Source: Pegea sp. RAD2-039
Taxonomy: Eukaryota > Chordata > Thaliacea > Salpida > Salpidae
Length of the DNA: 64,000 nucleotides
Direction: 5' to 3'
Assembly (NCBI GenBank): GCA_034620365.1
Contig: JAQGEQ010000363.1
Location: forward strand, 310,001 to 374,000
Below the pieces are notes generated by a model. That model saw only the letters and a list, made by a program, of their open reading frames with translations. It was not told the origin of the DNA and did not search any database. The first letter of the stretch is position 1. Every line of letters starts with the position of its first letter. This document shows positions 32,980 through 46,100 of this stretch, piece by piece. The translations under genes were made by a program, and so were the position numbers.

Positions 32980-35900
32980 AATCAATAGTTAGAAATGATT
33001 AATTTGTTGAAACTGTTAAGAGCTAAAAGTTAAAAATGGATAAAAGTTAAATTAAATGTTTTTTGTAAAAATTGATTATTTTAACTTACTTTTGTTTCAT
33101 AGAAATCTAACAATAATATAATTAGAGTTAAATTATATATATAAAAGAATTATATATATATATAAGAATATAAAATAAATATAAGATATTTAACATAAAA
33201 ATCGCAAAAAATAATCTTTTAAAAAAAGGATAAATATCATAAAAATGTCTTTCTTTTTCATACAATCAACAGATTTTCAGCTTGTTTAGATTAATATAAA
33301 TAATAACTTGAAATATAAATAATAAATTTTAATGTAAATCAACAAAAGTAATAAAAGTTTTAACTTTTTAATAAATAAATTAAATAAATGAAGTATGCAA
33401 AAAAAAGTTAAATAAATCTAAAAAGTAATACTAAATTTATAGAGTAGCAAATTGAAATACCCATTTTAATACATATATATATATCCAGAAATATAAATAA
33501 TGATAAATAATTAAACTTTTATTATCCTTTAAAATGAAAAAAATCATTATGTTAAGCTATTAGTGATAAATAGTTTATTACAAAATAGAAAAGATTAAGA
33601 CTTAATAAAAAATTGAATTTTTAAAAGCATCAAACAACTCAAAACATAATATTTAACAAATAAAGTTATTTTATAAATAAAACCTCATTATAAAAGTGGT
33701 TAATAATTAAAACCAAATAATAACTTTTCACAATAATCTAAAACTAAGAATGATTTTCAAACTAAAACATAATTTCATTTTGCAATAGCTTACTATAATT
33801 ATTCAATAAATAAAATTAAGTTGATTTTATTAATTTAGCAAAATATTAAACAACTTAAAACTGCATTACATTATTGAAAAATATATTTAACTTATTGTAA
33901 TACAAATTTATTTATATCTTCAGAAATAATCACTAAGAAAAGTTTGATACTTAAAAAAACATTGAGTTAAATAAATAAATATACTCTAAATAAATCAGAA
34001 TAATCAAATTCCATCCTAAACACTTCTAGAAAAAAAAATAACTTACAACTTAATTCACAGAACAACAGAAAATACCTTATTATCAACGCAGAAAACTAAT
34101 AAAAAATGAATACTACTAAAATGGCTGAAATAAAAAAATTAACAAGAAATAGTAAATAAACACATTATACAACATTTAGCACTTAAAAAATTAGCTGAAA
34201 TACAGATAAGAAAGTTTTTTGACTACTAAAATTTCATTACTAATATCTTTTTCAATAATCAAACGTTAATTTTGAATATAAGAATTGATGTGGGAAGAGA
34301 AACTTGCTATAATTTTTCGATTTTATCATTTAATGATTTCATATTATTCTTCAGACAGTGAAAAGTTTAAGAGGACCCTATAAAGATTATATTATTTGTA
34401 ATAAAGAAAATTACTTAAATTACATGTTAATTTTCAAGAATTGCAACAAAATGTTTACCAAAGTTGTACATGATACAAAGCCAATTTAAAAAATAAATAC
34501 AAAAATTTGATAAAGCTTCTCATATCCAATTTATAAACTTTTTCACACTAAAATATTTTTCTCTCTATGACTTACCAAACTCTACCAATATTTCGAATTG
34601 TGATGACTTTGAGGATATAGTACTTAGTGGTAAAATAGTTAGCTAAGGTTGATTTTGATCTCAAGAAGTAGAATTTTTAGATAATTTATTCTACATTTCG
34701 TGCTTTACTGCACGCTGATACAACATAACCACTCTTTAGCACCTTCTACCACCAAGTAAATGCTTGTATGTAGGGCAACATTTTCTCGTTTTAAACATTT
34801 TGCTGAAAGCTTAAACAATGACATGTAACTTTATTTTAGTTTTTGTCTTTATGTGAAATAGAACCAAGGTTGCTGGCTTACAGAGTTATCATTTTCAATT
34901 ACTTTGGAACTAAAAGCAAACTTTAACATTAAAGTTACATTTTTATCCTAGCCGTTTTATTCGTATTTAATATTTTTCTCTTCACTAAGCATGTTAGCTA
35001 TAAGTGCCAAAAAGCATGCATCCTTATATGAATTTAATTGAAGTGCTCTTTGGATAAAATTTGTTGAAAAATCTCTAATCTTTTATAATCATTGTTAGCT
35101 ATTTCCGTTGAAAGTAGATAACTAAATTTATTTGTGAAATAAGTTGATAAATATTGTTAATCTTAAGTTTCCAATTCTTACTAGTATTTGTTACATTTTT
35201 ATAACTCTATCTACTTAAAATATAAAAAAAAACTTCTAACTTTTTAAGGCTAAAAGTGAATTATTTTTTCTACAATAGAGGACAAATTACTTTTAGTTTT
35301 GCTTGCTTATTAGAGTAATAAGAACTTTTATTTGTATTACTAGCGATGATGCTTGTAAGTTCAAAATACAAGAAATTCAGAAAAAAATCAGTTTGGCTTT
35401 CTTTGGCTCTTTGATTTAGAAATACGAACTTTGCTATGTTGACGACTTGCTTTTAACTACAAGTTAACTCAATTTTTAAATCATTTGTAGTTTTTTTAAA
35501 CTACAGCAAACTTAATCTTCGTTGGAATTAACGAAAAAAACTTTTAGAGCTATAACAATTCTATTTAATCTACTTTCTCGACTTCTGTTAATCCGATCAT
35601 TTTCTTAACAAAGATAAGCTGTCAGATGCAATTGAACTAACCTATAGTGTTTTGACTTTAATTCTTTCTAAAATTTTCAAACATTTTAAGCTCTTCACTA
35701 CTTTACAAATCACAAAATTCAATCTCTACCAGGTCAACTATTACACATCTCAAAATAAGCTTCTTGGTAGGCGACTTCTGAATCTCTTAGTATAAACAGC
35801 ACCATTAGTTTATTTGTTATCAACAGATACTTAGTTACTACAAACAAATCAAAATATTCTCAAATTTGTTTAGTTCTTATACTACTTGGCTTTAAATATT

Positions 35901-38900
35901 ATATTGATAGAAATTTTTATAAGAGCTTGTTTCACAAACAAAAATTATCGTTCGCTCAAGATGTCTTTAATCTGATAAAACCTGAGTGCGCTAACTTTAA
36001 AATTTGTTTTAAAGTCGCCAAAATATTTAGTCAATTAAATTAATTTTCACTTAAATATTTATTTTATGGAAAGACTAATTTCAAGTAGTAATAATAATGA
36101 TAAGTAATGAGCTTTTTAGAGTCAAGTTAAACTTTAATAGTTTGACAACTAATAAAAACTAAAAAATTATTTCTTAAATTGACTTGCACAGCTCTAAAAT
36201 ACTATTAATATTATTATGATATTATTAATATTAATACTATTATGATAAAACCTTCTAAAAATACTAATGTCTTATCATCGCCTTTATGAAAAGTTAAAAA
36301 GTCTTATAAAAATCTTTTTTATTCTTTGGAAACGTCAACTAGAACATTTTTAAACTAAAATAAATCGTTTCAAATCACTTCAAAAGAAAGTAGATAAGTA
36401 TTTCAAGAATATTTTTATCTCAGAAATATAAATTAATTACAACTAGCTTCTGTCAAAGCTAAATCGATTTCTTATTTAAGGATTTAAATCAAGTAATATG
36501 AAAGTTTAATTATAATTTTTCAAGTTGTCTGTTTACTTAAACTTAATCAAATACTCAAGTAAAACAGTTTGTAAATAAACTGACTAAACAAAAAAGTGTT
36601 TTTGAAGTTTTTGGCTGCATCGTAAATTTAGTAAAACTTTTAGTACAAAAGCTCTCAGATATTTAAAAAATCAAAAAAAAATGTTAAAACCCAAAAACTT
36701 AAAATCGTAATCCAATATAACATTACTTAATTCTATAAAACTACTAATTAAATTTTAGGTTGTAAAATGTTTACGTTTAGATAATCATAATGATCAAAAT
36801 TTGTTATTTATTTATAGTTTTGAAAAAAACCAGTGACAAGGAACTTACAAACTTTAGAACTTGTGACTTCAGTAAAAAATTTTCTCTGGAGTCACATTTC
36901 TGGTATTAATTTGAAGTAGCTTTATTTTTTTAATTGGAGTAAATGCGATATAAAAGGAAGAGTTTACATCGATCGATACTTAATCTTAGATAGAATTACT
37001 GATTAAATTCATCTTGTATGACCGGTATATTCAAAAATGTTTTGATCTAGTAAAGTTATAAGAATTTTTTTGTAGAAACTTATTGATTTCATTTTTCTTT
37101 TTTTATCTAGCAAATATATATTATTTCTTATAGTTTTGAATATTATTGAAAATTATTTTAATAATTAGTTTTTATCAGATTTTCTCGCTACAAACTTACT
37201 TGTGCTAATTTATCAAGATTTATGTAGTAGTTTGTAGCAAAATATAAACCAATTGTGAGAGAAATTTTACATTTATCGTGTCTAAAAGCTAGATAATGTT
37301 TTTTATTAAATGTTAATGGTAAAAAATCAACTATTTTTGTCAATTATCAATTATTTGGCCAGTAAGTTCAGAAGACAACTTATCTAAGATTTTTGATTTG
37401 ATTCCTTTACATTTGAAAATCTACTGTAGTGTTTGATCCTTATAAAAATTAGAATTCAATATTTCAATCTTTTCAAAGTGAATAGTTTATATTTATTTTA
37501 AAACTAGTCAAAATAAGTATAAAAGATTATCTTGCTAGATAATGATCTTATGTTGTTTACAAATAATAATATCTACATCAGATTTGACAATTGTAACATT
37601 CAGAAAGTCTCTAATGTTATATTCAAGACTATTCTTATTTTCAAAACATAATTATGATAAAGTTGCATCATTTTTCTTTAAAGATTTTTAAAAGAAGATT
37701 ATAAAAAACTATCTTAATGTGGTAGGACTAAAAATGTTTTTATTTGCAACTGAATACATTCTAATAGCTTGATGGATAGTCAAATCCTATTGCTTTAAAC
37801 TTTCTATTAATATTGATTAAATAGTAGAGCTTTTAACCTATTATCAGGATACAGAAAATTACTTTTGATTGTTAAAAAAGTTTCTTTTAAAGTAAAACTA
37901 TCTCTCAAATTAGATATTAACTCAAACAAATTAACAAAAAAATTTCAAAACTTCTAAAAGTTACTTTTTCTAAATTTCTAAGATTTTTCAAATATTTAAA
38001 AGTAATTATTATTAATGTTTTTTGCCCATTAAAGTATATAATTAAAGGGTAAAAATTAATTAAGTTTAATTTAGTTTTTTATGAACTGATATATAACATT
38101 AGTGAGAAGATAATAAAAATTGAAACTAATTTATTTCAGTTCTCAGTAACTTCTAAGCTATAATATAAATTTATTTTTTACTTTTCTTTTTAAAGTAAGA
38201 AAGAAAGCAAATGAACAGACTAAAGTTTAGAATTCCTAAAAGTTCGTTTTAAGTAGAGTTGTACATATCTCATTTGCAAAAAGTAAACGAAAAAGTAGAA
38301 TTTAAAAATTTGGTATCGTCTTAAGTAACAGTATAAAATATTTATGATAAGAATGGACTTGTAAACCATGTTACTTAAGTGTGTTGCTTTCTTGAAGTTG
38401 TATGCAAGGTGGCAAAAATATTACAGTGATATGCACACGTTGGACAACTCGTTAAGCAAACCTTTTAGTAGTATCTGTTCTGCTAAGATAATTCAGCATG
38501 AAATTAGTAAATAAACAGAGTTATGTCAGAATTGTAAAACTTTAACAACAGTTAAATTAAAGCATAATATCTTAGTAATCATGATTTTTATAACTTTTTT
38601 ATCAACAACGCCTTGATAAAATATATTTTCTACTTAAATAAAAACTAGCAACCAGTAGCCTAGAGAATAAACTCAAATAATAGTTTGAAAATGTCTTTGT
38701 CAATTTAAAATCAAACCTGATTTAATGAAGTAAACCCGAAAGTCTTTCATTTTTACGTCAAATATTTTTTTTGAATTTAATTCTTAATTTCACAAAGAAT
38801 TTAAAAGAAACCAAATAAAAGCTTTTTATATGTGAGATTTGTTTAACATAAATTGTTCTTCATCAAAATTTAGACCAAACTTGTTTTCAATTTTAACGCA

Positions 38901-39384
38901 TTGAAATTACTCATAACAACAATAAGACAAAATAAAATTAATAATTTGAAATTTGATTATATTAGTTTTATCATTTGGTTGTAATTTCAGCTATATTAAC
39001 TATGTTAGAGTAAATAATTATTTGCATGTCAATTTTATTACAAAGAATACGACATAAAGTTCAGAAAACTTTATAAAAACTTCAGTTACAGAAAGAAATA
39101 AGAATTTTCAAATCATAATTTCCAACAAATCTTCATCAATTAGAAAATCTTACTTTGAAGGAAATTTGTATAATATTTTATTTTATTAATATTTCTATTT
39201 AATTTTAATCATTTTATTTCTTTTATAAATAAATCTTCTTAAAAATCAACTTCAAAGCGAATTTATAAACAAAAAACTTGAGATTTTAAAAATCATTTAT
39301 TAAATTTTTTTGATTAATCAAAATAAATCATCCAAACTAAACATCTTCTACGCTCTACCAAGTCCAACTGACGAAATCAAATCT
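32980..39384. other. AT-rich intergenic region
   Basis: About 6.4 kb. It includes the CRIPT 5' flank, TA-rich microsatellite-like tracts at about 33134-33185 and 33472-33482, and an AT palindromic stretch at about 36200-36245 (ATATTATTAATATTAATA). The only recognisable coding relic is the duplicated metalloproteinase last exon at 34572-34642. No other gene supported. Confidence 0.5.
34395..34645 (-). pseudogene. Relic copy of the metalloproteinase last exon plus 3' flank
   Basis: The block resembles 22752-22996 over its whole length, in the same orientation, with an estimated 75% identity. The exon part, 34572-34642, has exactly the 71-nt length, entry phase, acceptor position (TTAG) and stop position of the real last exon. 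It translates to NYFTTKYYILKVITIRNIGRVW, against DYFITKYHIFKTSTIGSISRVC. The C-terminal hemopexin Cys has become Trp. No upstream metalloproteinase exon was found between 34650 and 36000, so this looks like the remnant of a lost paralogue or a partial duplication. It lies 5' of the intact gene, so it cannot be an alternative last exon of it. Confidence 0.7.
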
Positions 39385-39563
39385 TTAAACGAGAGCTCCT
39401 AATGCAGATTTGATGTTATCAACAGATATGTCCAACTCTGACCGGAATTGACTTAATTTGAGCTGGCAGTAGATAGACAAAAAATCAATCCGCCGACCTG
39501 TATTCATTAACTCATCACATAGCTTCAAATCGTAAACATTGTTTTGCCACTTTCGATTAGCTG
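39385..39563 (-). CDS. Exon-like ORF of unknown identity
   Basis: About 59 codons ending in TAA. They open right after a plausible splice acceptor (minus strand TTTACATTATCAG or, 3 nt on, CAG), and an in-frame stop lies just upstream. The translation has balanced, protein-like composition, unlike the AT-driven chance ORFs around it: NRKWQNNVYDLKLCDELMN, then GRRIDFLSIYCQLKLSQFR, then a tail ending IKSALGALV. I do not recognise the family. No convincing upstream exon was found between 39565 and 40100. It could be the last exon of a small minus-strand gene head-to-head with IGSF9, a relic, or chance. Confidence 0.35.
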
Positions 39564-40143
39564 CTGATAATGTAAATCAACAGTTGACTGAAAAGAGTTT
39601 TTATTGCTGTTCCACGACAGGTTACAGTCACTAGTATTAGGATAAAAACGAGAGAAAGAGAAGAAGAAGACTTTATCTGCAGTTGTTAATAGTTCAGTAA
39701 AGTAATTTTGATTTCATAAACTTCAATAACAGCTTGTAACAACATGCTGATGTTTGTTTCAGAACTTGTTTTTCCAATCAATTTGGTTTTGTTTGAACTT
39801 ATTTTAGGTTTATTATAAATTTTTGGTATAAATTGTTGAAGTTTTAGAAAGTAATAATAGTTTTATCAGTTAAAATATGTAAAGTAAGCCTCGTAAGTTA
39901 ATTGTAGTTAAATAATTTAGAAGTAGATTTGACAAAATTTCACCAACTTCTAATCCAGTGTTTACAGATGCTTTTTTGTTAACTAAATAACAATTGTCTA
40001 AAAGTAGTTTAACAAAAATGAGATAAAAATCTTTTTTAGCAACAAAGTTGAAATTTACAACAAGTCACTGAGTTGACACATTGTCAATGATTTTCATCGG
40101 GATTTAAATCTTTTAAAAATAAAGAAGAGAGTTGAATACGGAG
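39564..40143 (+). promoter_or_regulatory. Probable promoter/5' UTR of IGSF9
   Basis: Immediately upstream of the signal-peptide exon at 40144. The segment 39600-39700 is less AT-rich than its surroundings and ends in purine-rich runs (GAGAGAAAGAGAAGAAGAAG). No TATA element could be fixed. The call rests on position. Confidence 0.3.
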
Positions 40144-43100
40144 ATGTTACGGACAAAAATCTGCTTCTTAATTGCTTTACTCATCTTCATAAAAGGTATT
40201 TTTAATTTACTTCATGAATTATTCGACCTTCTTGAGGTTGTTATTCATTAACTATAAACGGTTTTAAAAACCTCTAAATATTATGAATCAAGCTTAATGA
40301 AACCATTATGGCGTTCTTCAAGAAACAACCCACTTAAAAAACGCTCCGTTAAAAGATTTTATTAAATTCTTTTTAAGGTGGATAAGATAGGCGATATAAT
40401 TGAGCTGATGCACACAAATTTCTAGTTTCCATTTTGAAAATATAAATTAAATTTTGATTCAAAGTTATCTGATAAAAGTATTAAACTATAATTGAAGTAA
40501 TAATCACTGAAAATATCAATTTAAAGTCCTTAAAGTGAAATATATTCCAAAAACAAAACAACAAGAAGCCAATAAAAGTTGTTTTGAAATTTCTCGGTTA
40601 CCAGAAGATATTTTAAAGTAAACACATACTTCTTTTTGTCCAGTTGTTACTACGTCATTTCTATTTTGGAAAGCCAAACCTCTAAATTTTAAATAAAGTA
40701 TCTTAATTTAAAGTTTGTTTATGATATCAGCAATTATTCCAGATTTTAATGGCTAATATATATGATGCACAAGTTTATCTCTTATAAATAATTGATGAGG
40801 TATATTTTGACTCCACTTTAGCATTCATTTATTAAAAAAAACTACTTTGTAATTTTTAAATGAAAATTTTCGCTTTGATAGTGAAATGTGATTTACCATG
40901 TAATAGATAAATGGAATATTTAAAGTTTTAATTACTAATCAATAAACTATTAGACAGGAGAAATAAAGACTTGATAAAAACCTTAATAGGATTATGTCAT
41001 TTAAGATCTATTAAAATAGTAAATTAATCATCACATTATATAAGATTAACAGAAAATTTAAGGAATTTAATGGTTTATTCTGATTATTTATTTTTGTTAA
41101 AAAGATTCTGACACTAACATATTTTTATTAAATTTAAAATTACTTTTTGAAAATGAGATGGAATTTCAATAAAAAATTCTGTTTATTAATTTGGAAGAAT
41201 TTTTGTTGTTAAAAAATTTGTGATTGTTGATTTTAAGTACTAAAAATCCGGATAAAAAGTTATTTTCATTTGTAGAAAAGTAAAAGAAAAACTTTTCTAA
41301 AAAATAAAAGTAAAAACAGAACCTTTTCACTGTTAAATAATCAGATTTAAATTTGTTTATTTGTTGTTAAAGTTTCAAACTTTCTTAGCTTCAATTATTA
41401 TTATTTTATGATAGAAATAGAGTTTTCATGAAATTTAATTCTACTTAATTGAGTCTCAAAGTTGGAAGTCACAAAAGAAAATTATTTTACACATAATTAT
41501 TTTACTACATTATAATGTCGATAAAAGCCTTGACTTTTTATTTGAAAATAAATCAATTTAATCTAAATTAATCAATAATTAACTTTTAATAAACAGAAAA
41601 CCTATTTGCTCATTTATTTTTCATTTCTTTTTCTATATTAGACAAATATCCAATTTGAATTTTCATTAAAATCAAAATTTGACAATTTATTATTTAAACA
41701 AATAAATCATTTTTCTGATAAATGTCTCTTTTCAAGTCTTTTTTGATCCCTTATAAAGTAAAATGACAAAATGTCTACTAATTAAAGACGGTTTAAACAA
41801 AATCTTTTCATCTTCCTTCGATTTTATTGATAATTGGACAAGGCAAAGAACTTTTTGGATATAAATGCATATAATCGATTAAAAAGTTTGACTGGTTTCT
41901 TTTTTTTACAATTTACTAAAAGCTTAAAAAAAATTTTGAACAAATTTTTGCATCTACTCATAAAAAGTTGTAAAAAATCACTTTGTTAACAAACATATTC
42001 TTTCTGTTTATTTATCAAATATTTATGAGTGACTTGATAGTTCAAATAATTTTAATGAAAAGTTAAATTGAATTTGAGCTTCAATTGAGGGAGTTTGATC
42101 TGATTTCAAATGAAAATAAGCCGTAAAGTTAAATTTTATTGATATAAGGCGGCAAATAAATGAAAAAAATATTTTTTAAAATCACCATTACATAAGTGAA
42201 TCACAAAACTGATATCTGTATGGAACTGATCTTTTTTTTAATTTATCTATCAAAAGTTTTATTGTCTTCACTAAAATGGAAATATCAATAAAAAGATTTA
42301 TCATAGAAAATAATGAATAAATTGTTCAATTTGAGTCAATCCTCAATAAAGAAAAACATTTTTATCTAAAGTTTTGTTGAGTTAGAAAAATTAATTTTTA
42401 AAATTCTTTTTGTAATAAGTAATTTTATATCTAAAAATGATTTAACTTTCATCAATTTGATAAAAGATTTATTTATTTCCGATTTATTTCAATTTCATTA
42501 AATATTTATAACAGTTTTTAATTCGATTTTGTATTTAAAAGTGTATTAGCAAAATAAAATTGATTAACTCAATAACCATCGACAAGTTTATGTAAATAAA
42601 ACCCATCAAACCTTCAAACCATACAGTAAAAGTCAACAAACGACAATCTGTTGATTTTATCATATTCCATAAACCAATAAAAAGCACTAGAGTTTATGAA
42701 ACAGTAAAAAAACAAGCGACTAAAAAATTAATAACTTCTGCCAAATATTGATGATTTAACGGAGTCTAATGAAGTAAAAACAATCATGCGTAGAGAAGAG
42801 TTGTAGGTTTTGAGTTAACCCTCATCATTTTACACTCATGAACTTCCTTTAACTACTCTTCTTCGTCACCTTGAGTCAAATTGTCACGTGACATACATGC
42901 TCATTGAAGCGTATCGATAGATTGAAGAAAAATTAATTTTCTTTTTGTTAATATGATTTTGTTAGATCAACTTTATCTACTGGAACAGAAAATTACTAAT
43001 TATTTACAAGTAGTGTTGACTGATGTTTGTTCAGCTCACTAATTATATTGTTCGATCTAAACAACTTTTATTCAAATAATTTGAAATAATTTCTGAACAG

Positions 43101-46100
43101 ACTTTTCCATGTTCAATTTTTTTTTATTGATGAGTATTGAACATGTTTAAACAAAATCTTTTTTGATTTTCTGTATCAAATGGAGCAATTGTGTTTTGTA
43201 GAAATCAATCTTTTGTTACAAACATTTCTAAAGAAGTTTACCAGATACAATAAACTTTTTTAAGTTCTTACAATATTTCATGTTTTGATATCAACTTTTA
43301 CAAAAGTTTTCAAATCAAGTCATTTTTTAACTTTATTTTCTTCCAAAGTCTTTTACAGACGGAATAATCAAGCTTCAAATAAATGTTTAATGGAATGCTT
43401 TTTCTTGTAACTATATCATTTGTCTTTAAAATTTTACATCAATAATGCATTGGTCTTCAGGTAAACATCAAAACCAACAAGAAAATGTTCAACAAAAAAC
43501 GTTTTGACTCAGTTAAAGTTTTAATTTTACTTTTCCAGAAGCAAAAATACTCAGCTTATGTTTTTTTTAAACATTTTTATCTCGTGCATGTTACGTCATT
43601 ATCTCGGTTTCCGCTTCATCTTAAAGTAGAATCTCAAATAGAGGATCCTTAATATTATTGAATATTGAAATGATATGATGTGTAACATAATAAACCTATA
43701 TTGAGAAACATTTTGAAGTTAGTTACAGCGTTAATGTTGCTAGGTAATTGATGACGTCATTCTGTGAGTTTGTTCTCTTATTTGTTTGTAAAATGGTTGT
43801 ATGTTGTTTCTATTTTGGGTAACAGCCAAGAATAACTAACAAAAGAAATTTAATTTGTTTGCAAGTTTAGTGTAAATAAAACTGAAAAATATTCCTCAAA
43901 TTGAATTTTTCACTTTTTTTTTTTTGAGATTTTTTAAACTTGAAACAATCAATTGAAATGTTTCTAGCTACAAAAATCTTTTTGGTAAAAATTGAAAAAA
44001 GTTGTGCCTTGAAACAAATTTGCAGTTTTTCTTTTCAATTGCAAAGCATTCACGCAATTACAGATTCCATAAAATAAATTTGTTTCAGATAATTTCAAAA
44101 CATCGAATCTTTAAAAACTCTTTTTTTCAAGTTCAAAAAGATTCTTGTTAAAAAAAGGCAATTTTTTTGATAACTTTCATATTATTTAAATAATTTTTTT
44201 TTTAAACTAGCAGAAATTTGTAATTAGTTAATCTTCTTCAAATCTTTTATTTAGCGCGGTCTGTTGAAATCATGTCTGTAGAATTCATCAATGTCAGTAT
44301 GTGGTCGATTTATATTGATTAAAACAAAGGTATTTATGCCAAAAAAAAACAAAATTTATTTGAATTTTCTGTTAATACTGTACTGCCAGTCAATTGAAAA
44401 ACGAAACATGTCTTATAGTAATTGTCGTTCTTTAAAACTTTATCAATAGTTAAATGTTATATGAATAGTTTTACAAATTCTGTGAATCACCTGAAGTATG
44501 AATAAGGTTATCTGTCAAATGACCGGCTTCTGAATATGTCTTTCAGCGTTTTAATAACCTTTCAACATTTGAATTTATTATTTTTACTTTTATTGATTTG
44601 AATTCAGTAATGAAAAAAATTTTTTTATCATTTTTGAATTATTAAGGAACTGGATTATTTGTAAAAATACAAATCTTTTAATTTCAACAATATCTCAGAT
44701 GTACTTATATTTTAAAAGTTTAGAAAAGTTTTAATTCCTTTTGTATTCAATTCAATTATAATTTCAAAAAAAAGATTTTTTGTTATATTCTGACAGAATA
44801 TTTATGGAAGCAAAGTCAGCACATGAACTCGAAGTTTTATTACGAGCATCTTAGATTAACTTCAATCTTACTAAAGTCCATATAAAAACGAAAAAAATTT
44901 CTTTATCATCTGAAGTTTATAGCAGTAAATTATTTTCTGAAAATTTAAAAATGAAGCAACTGTACAATAGAAGTTCGCTATTCAACTTCACTTTAAAAAA
45001 AACCAATATATTACAGATAAAAAGATATTTTTGTACAAAAATTTTTGAAACAAAGATAATCAAATTAGAAAAAAAAAATTGAATATTAGTTTGCTTTATA
45101 ATTCAAACCCAATAAAACTAGATAGTTTATATTTAATTCTAATAATTAAGTTGGTGCTTTCACACCTTGGTGTGACAAATTTTCTATTTTATTAAATCTA
45201 TGAAGGGTTCAGTTTATTACAACAACTATAAATTTTTAAATTTTGCTTAAAAAATTCTGATGTCATTTTAAAGATTTCAAAGTTCTTTTCTTTTATTGTT
45301 AAAAAAACTGTTTTAACAGTTTGTCAAAAACTTCATAATCTGATAGTGTTTACTCGTTCAATAGTTTTATTTGTTCATTGACAGACTAGCTTAAGTTTTA
45401 TTTGTTTTTATTTTGTGCCTAATCTCTAAATAACATTGAGTTTAAAGAAGAACTTGAAAAACTAAATGTCAATTCTAGTTTTCATTCAACTAAAAAAAAA
45501 CCAACAGCAAAATTTCAGACAAAAGTTGAAGCTAATTTAAACAATTTCAAAAAAAGGGAATCGAAATGATATTGATAAAACTTAAAGATTTAAATAATAT
45601 TTTCATATATACGTAACTATACAAAAAATTGTTTGGTTATCTAATCACTTAAATACTTAAATATAAAGATTGTTATTTTTAGATGATAATCAAGCAAATG
45701 GACTAGAATCTACAGTTTATGTTGAAAAGGGGACAACTGCTTTGATTAGCATCAGCAAAATTGCTCTGAATAAATCACTAGCATATGCTGTTGAGTGTCG
45801 TAAAAAAGATCACCTTTATCCAATATATATCAAGATAGGGAAATACCCACCACGGGTAACCAAAACTTTCAAAGGTATGTTGAATATAAACTATTTATTT
45901 ATGGTTGAATATCTTCAGATTGTTAGAATTGAGTTTTAGAATATGAAATTCTGTTTAGATTAAAAATAATGTTTGTTTATTTGACTGAAACTTTTGTTAA
46001 TAATAAATGATTTTCAGCTTAAAGAATAAAATACATAATAAATGTCAGGTATAAAATTGAAAATGATTTTATGTTTTAATAAAAATAAATAAAAAGATAA

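Larger units (their letters stand above)
40196..45682 (+). other. IGSF9 intron 1 (5.5 kb)
   Basis: Separates the signal-peptide exon from the first Ig exon. It is AT-rich, with two more complex islands. One is 42600-42910, carrying GTCACGTGAC at 42883. The other is 43585-43800, carrying ACGTCA, an RFX-like X-box (43736) and TGACGTCA (43752). These islands are candidate enhancers. No nested gene was seen. Confidence 0.5.
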
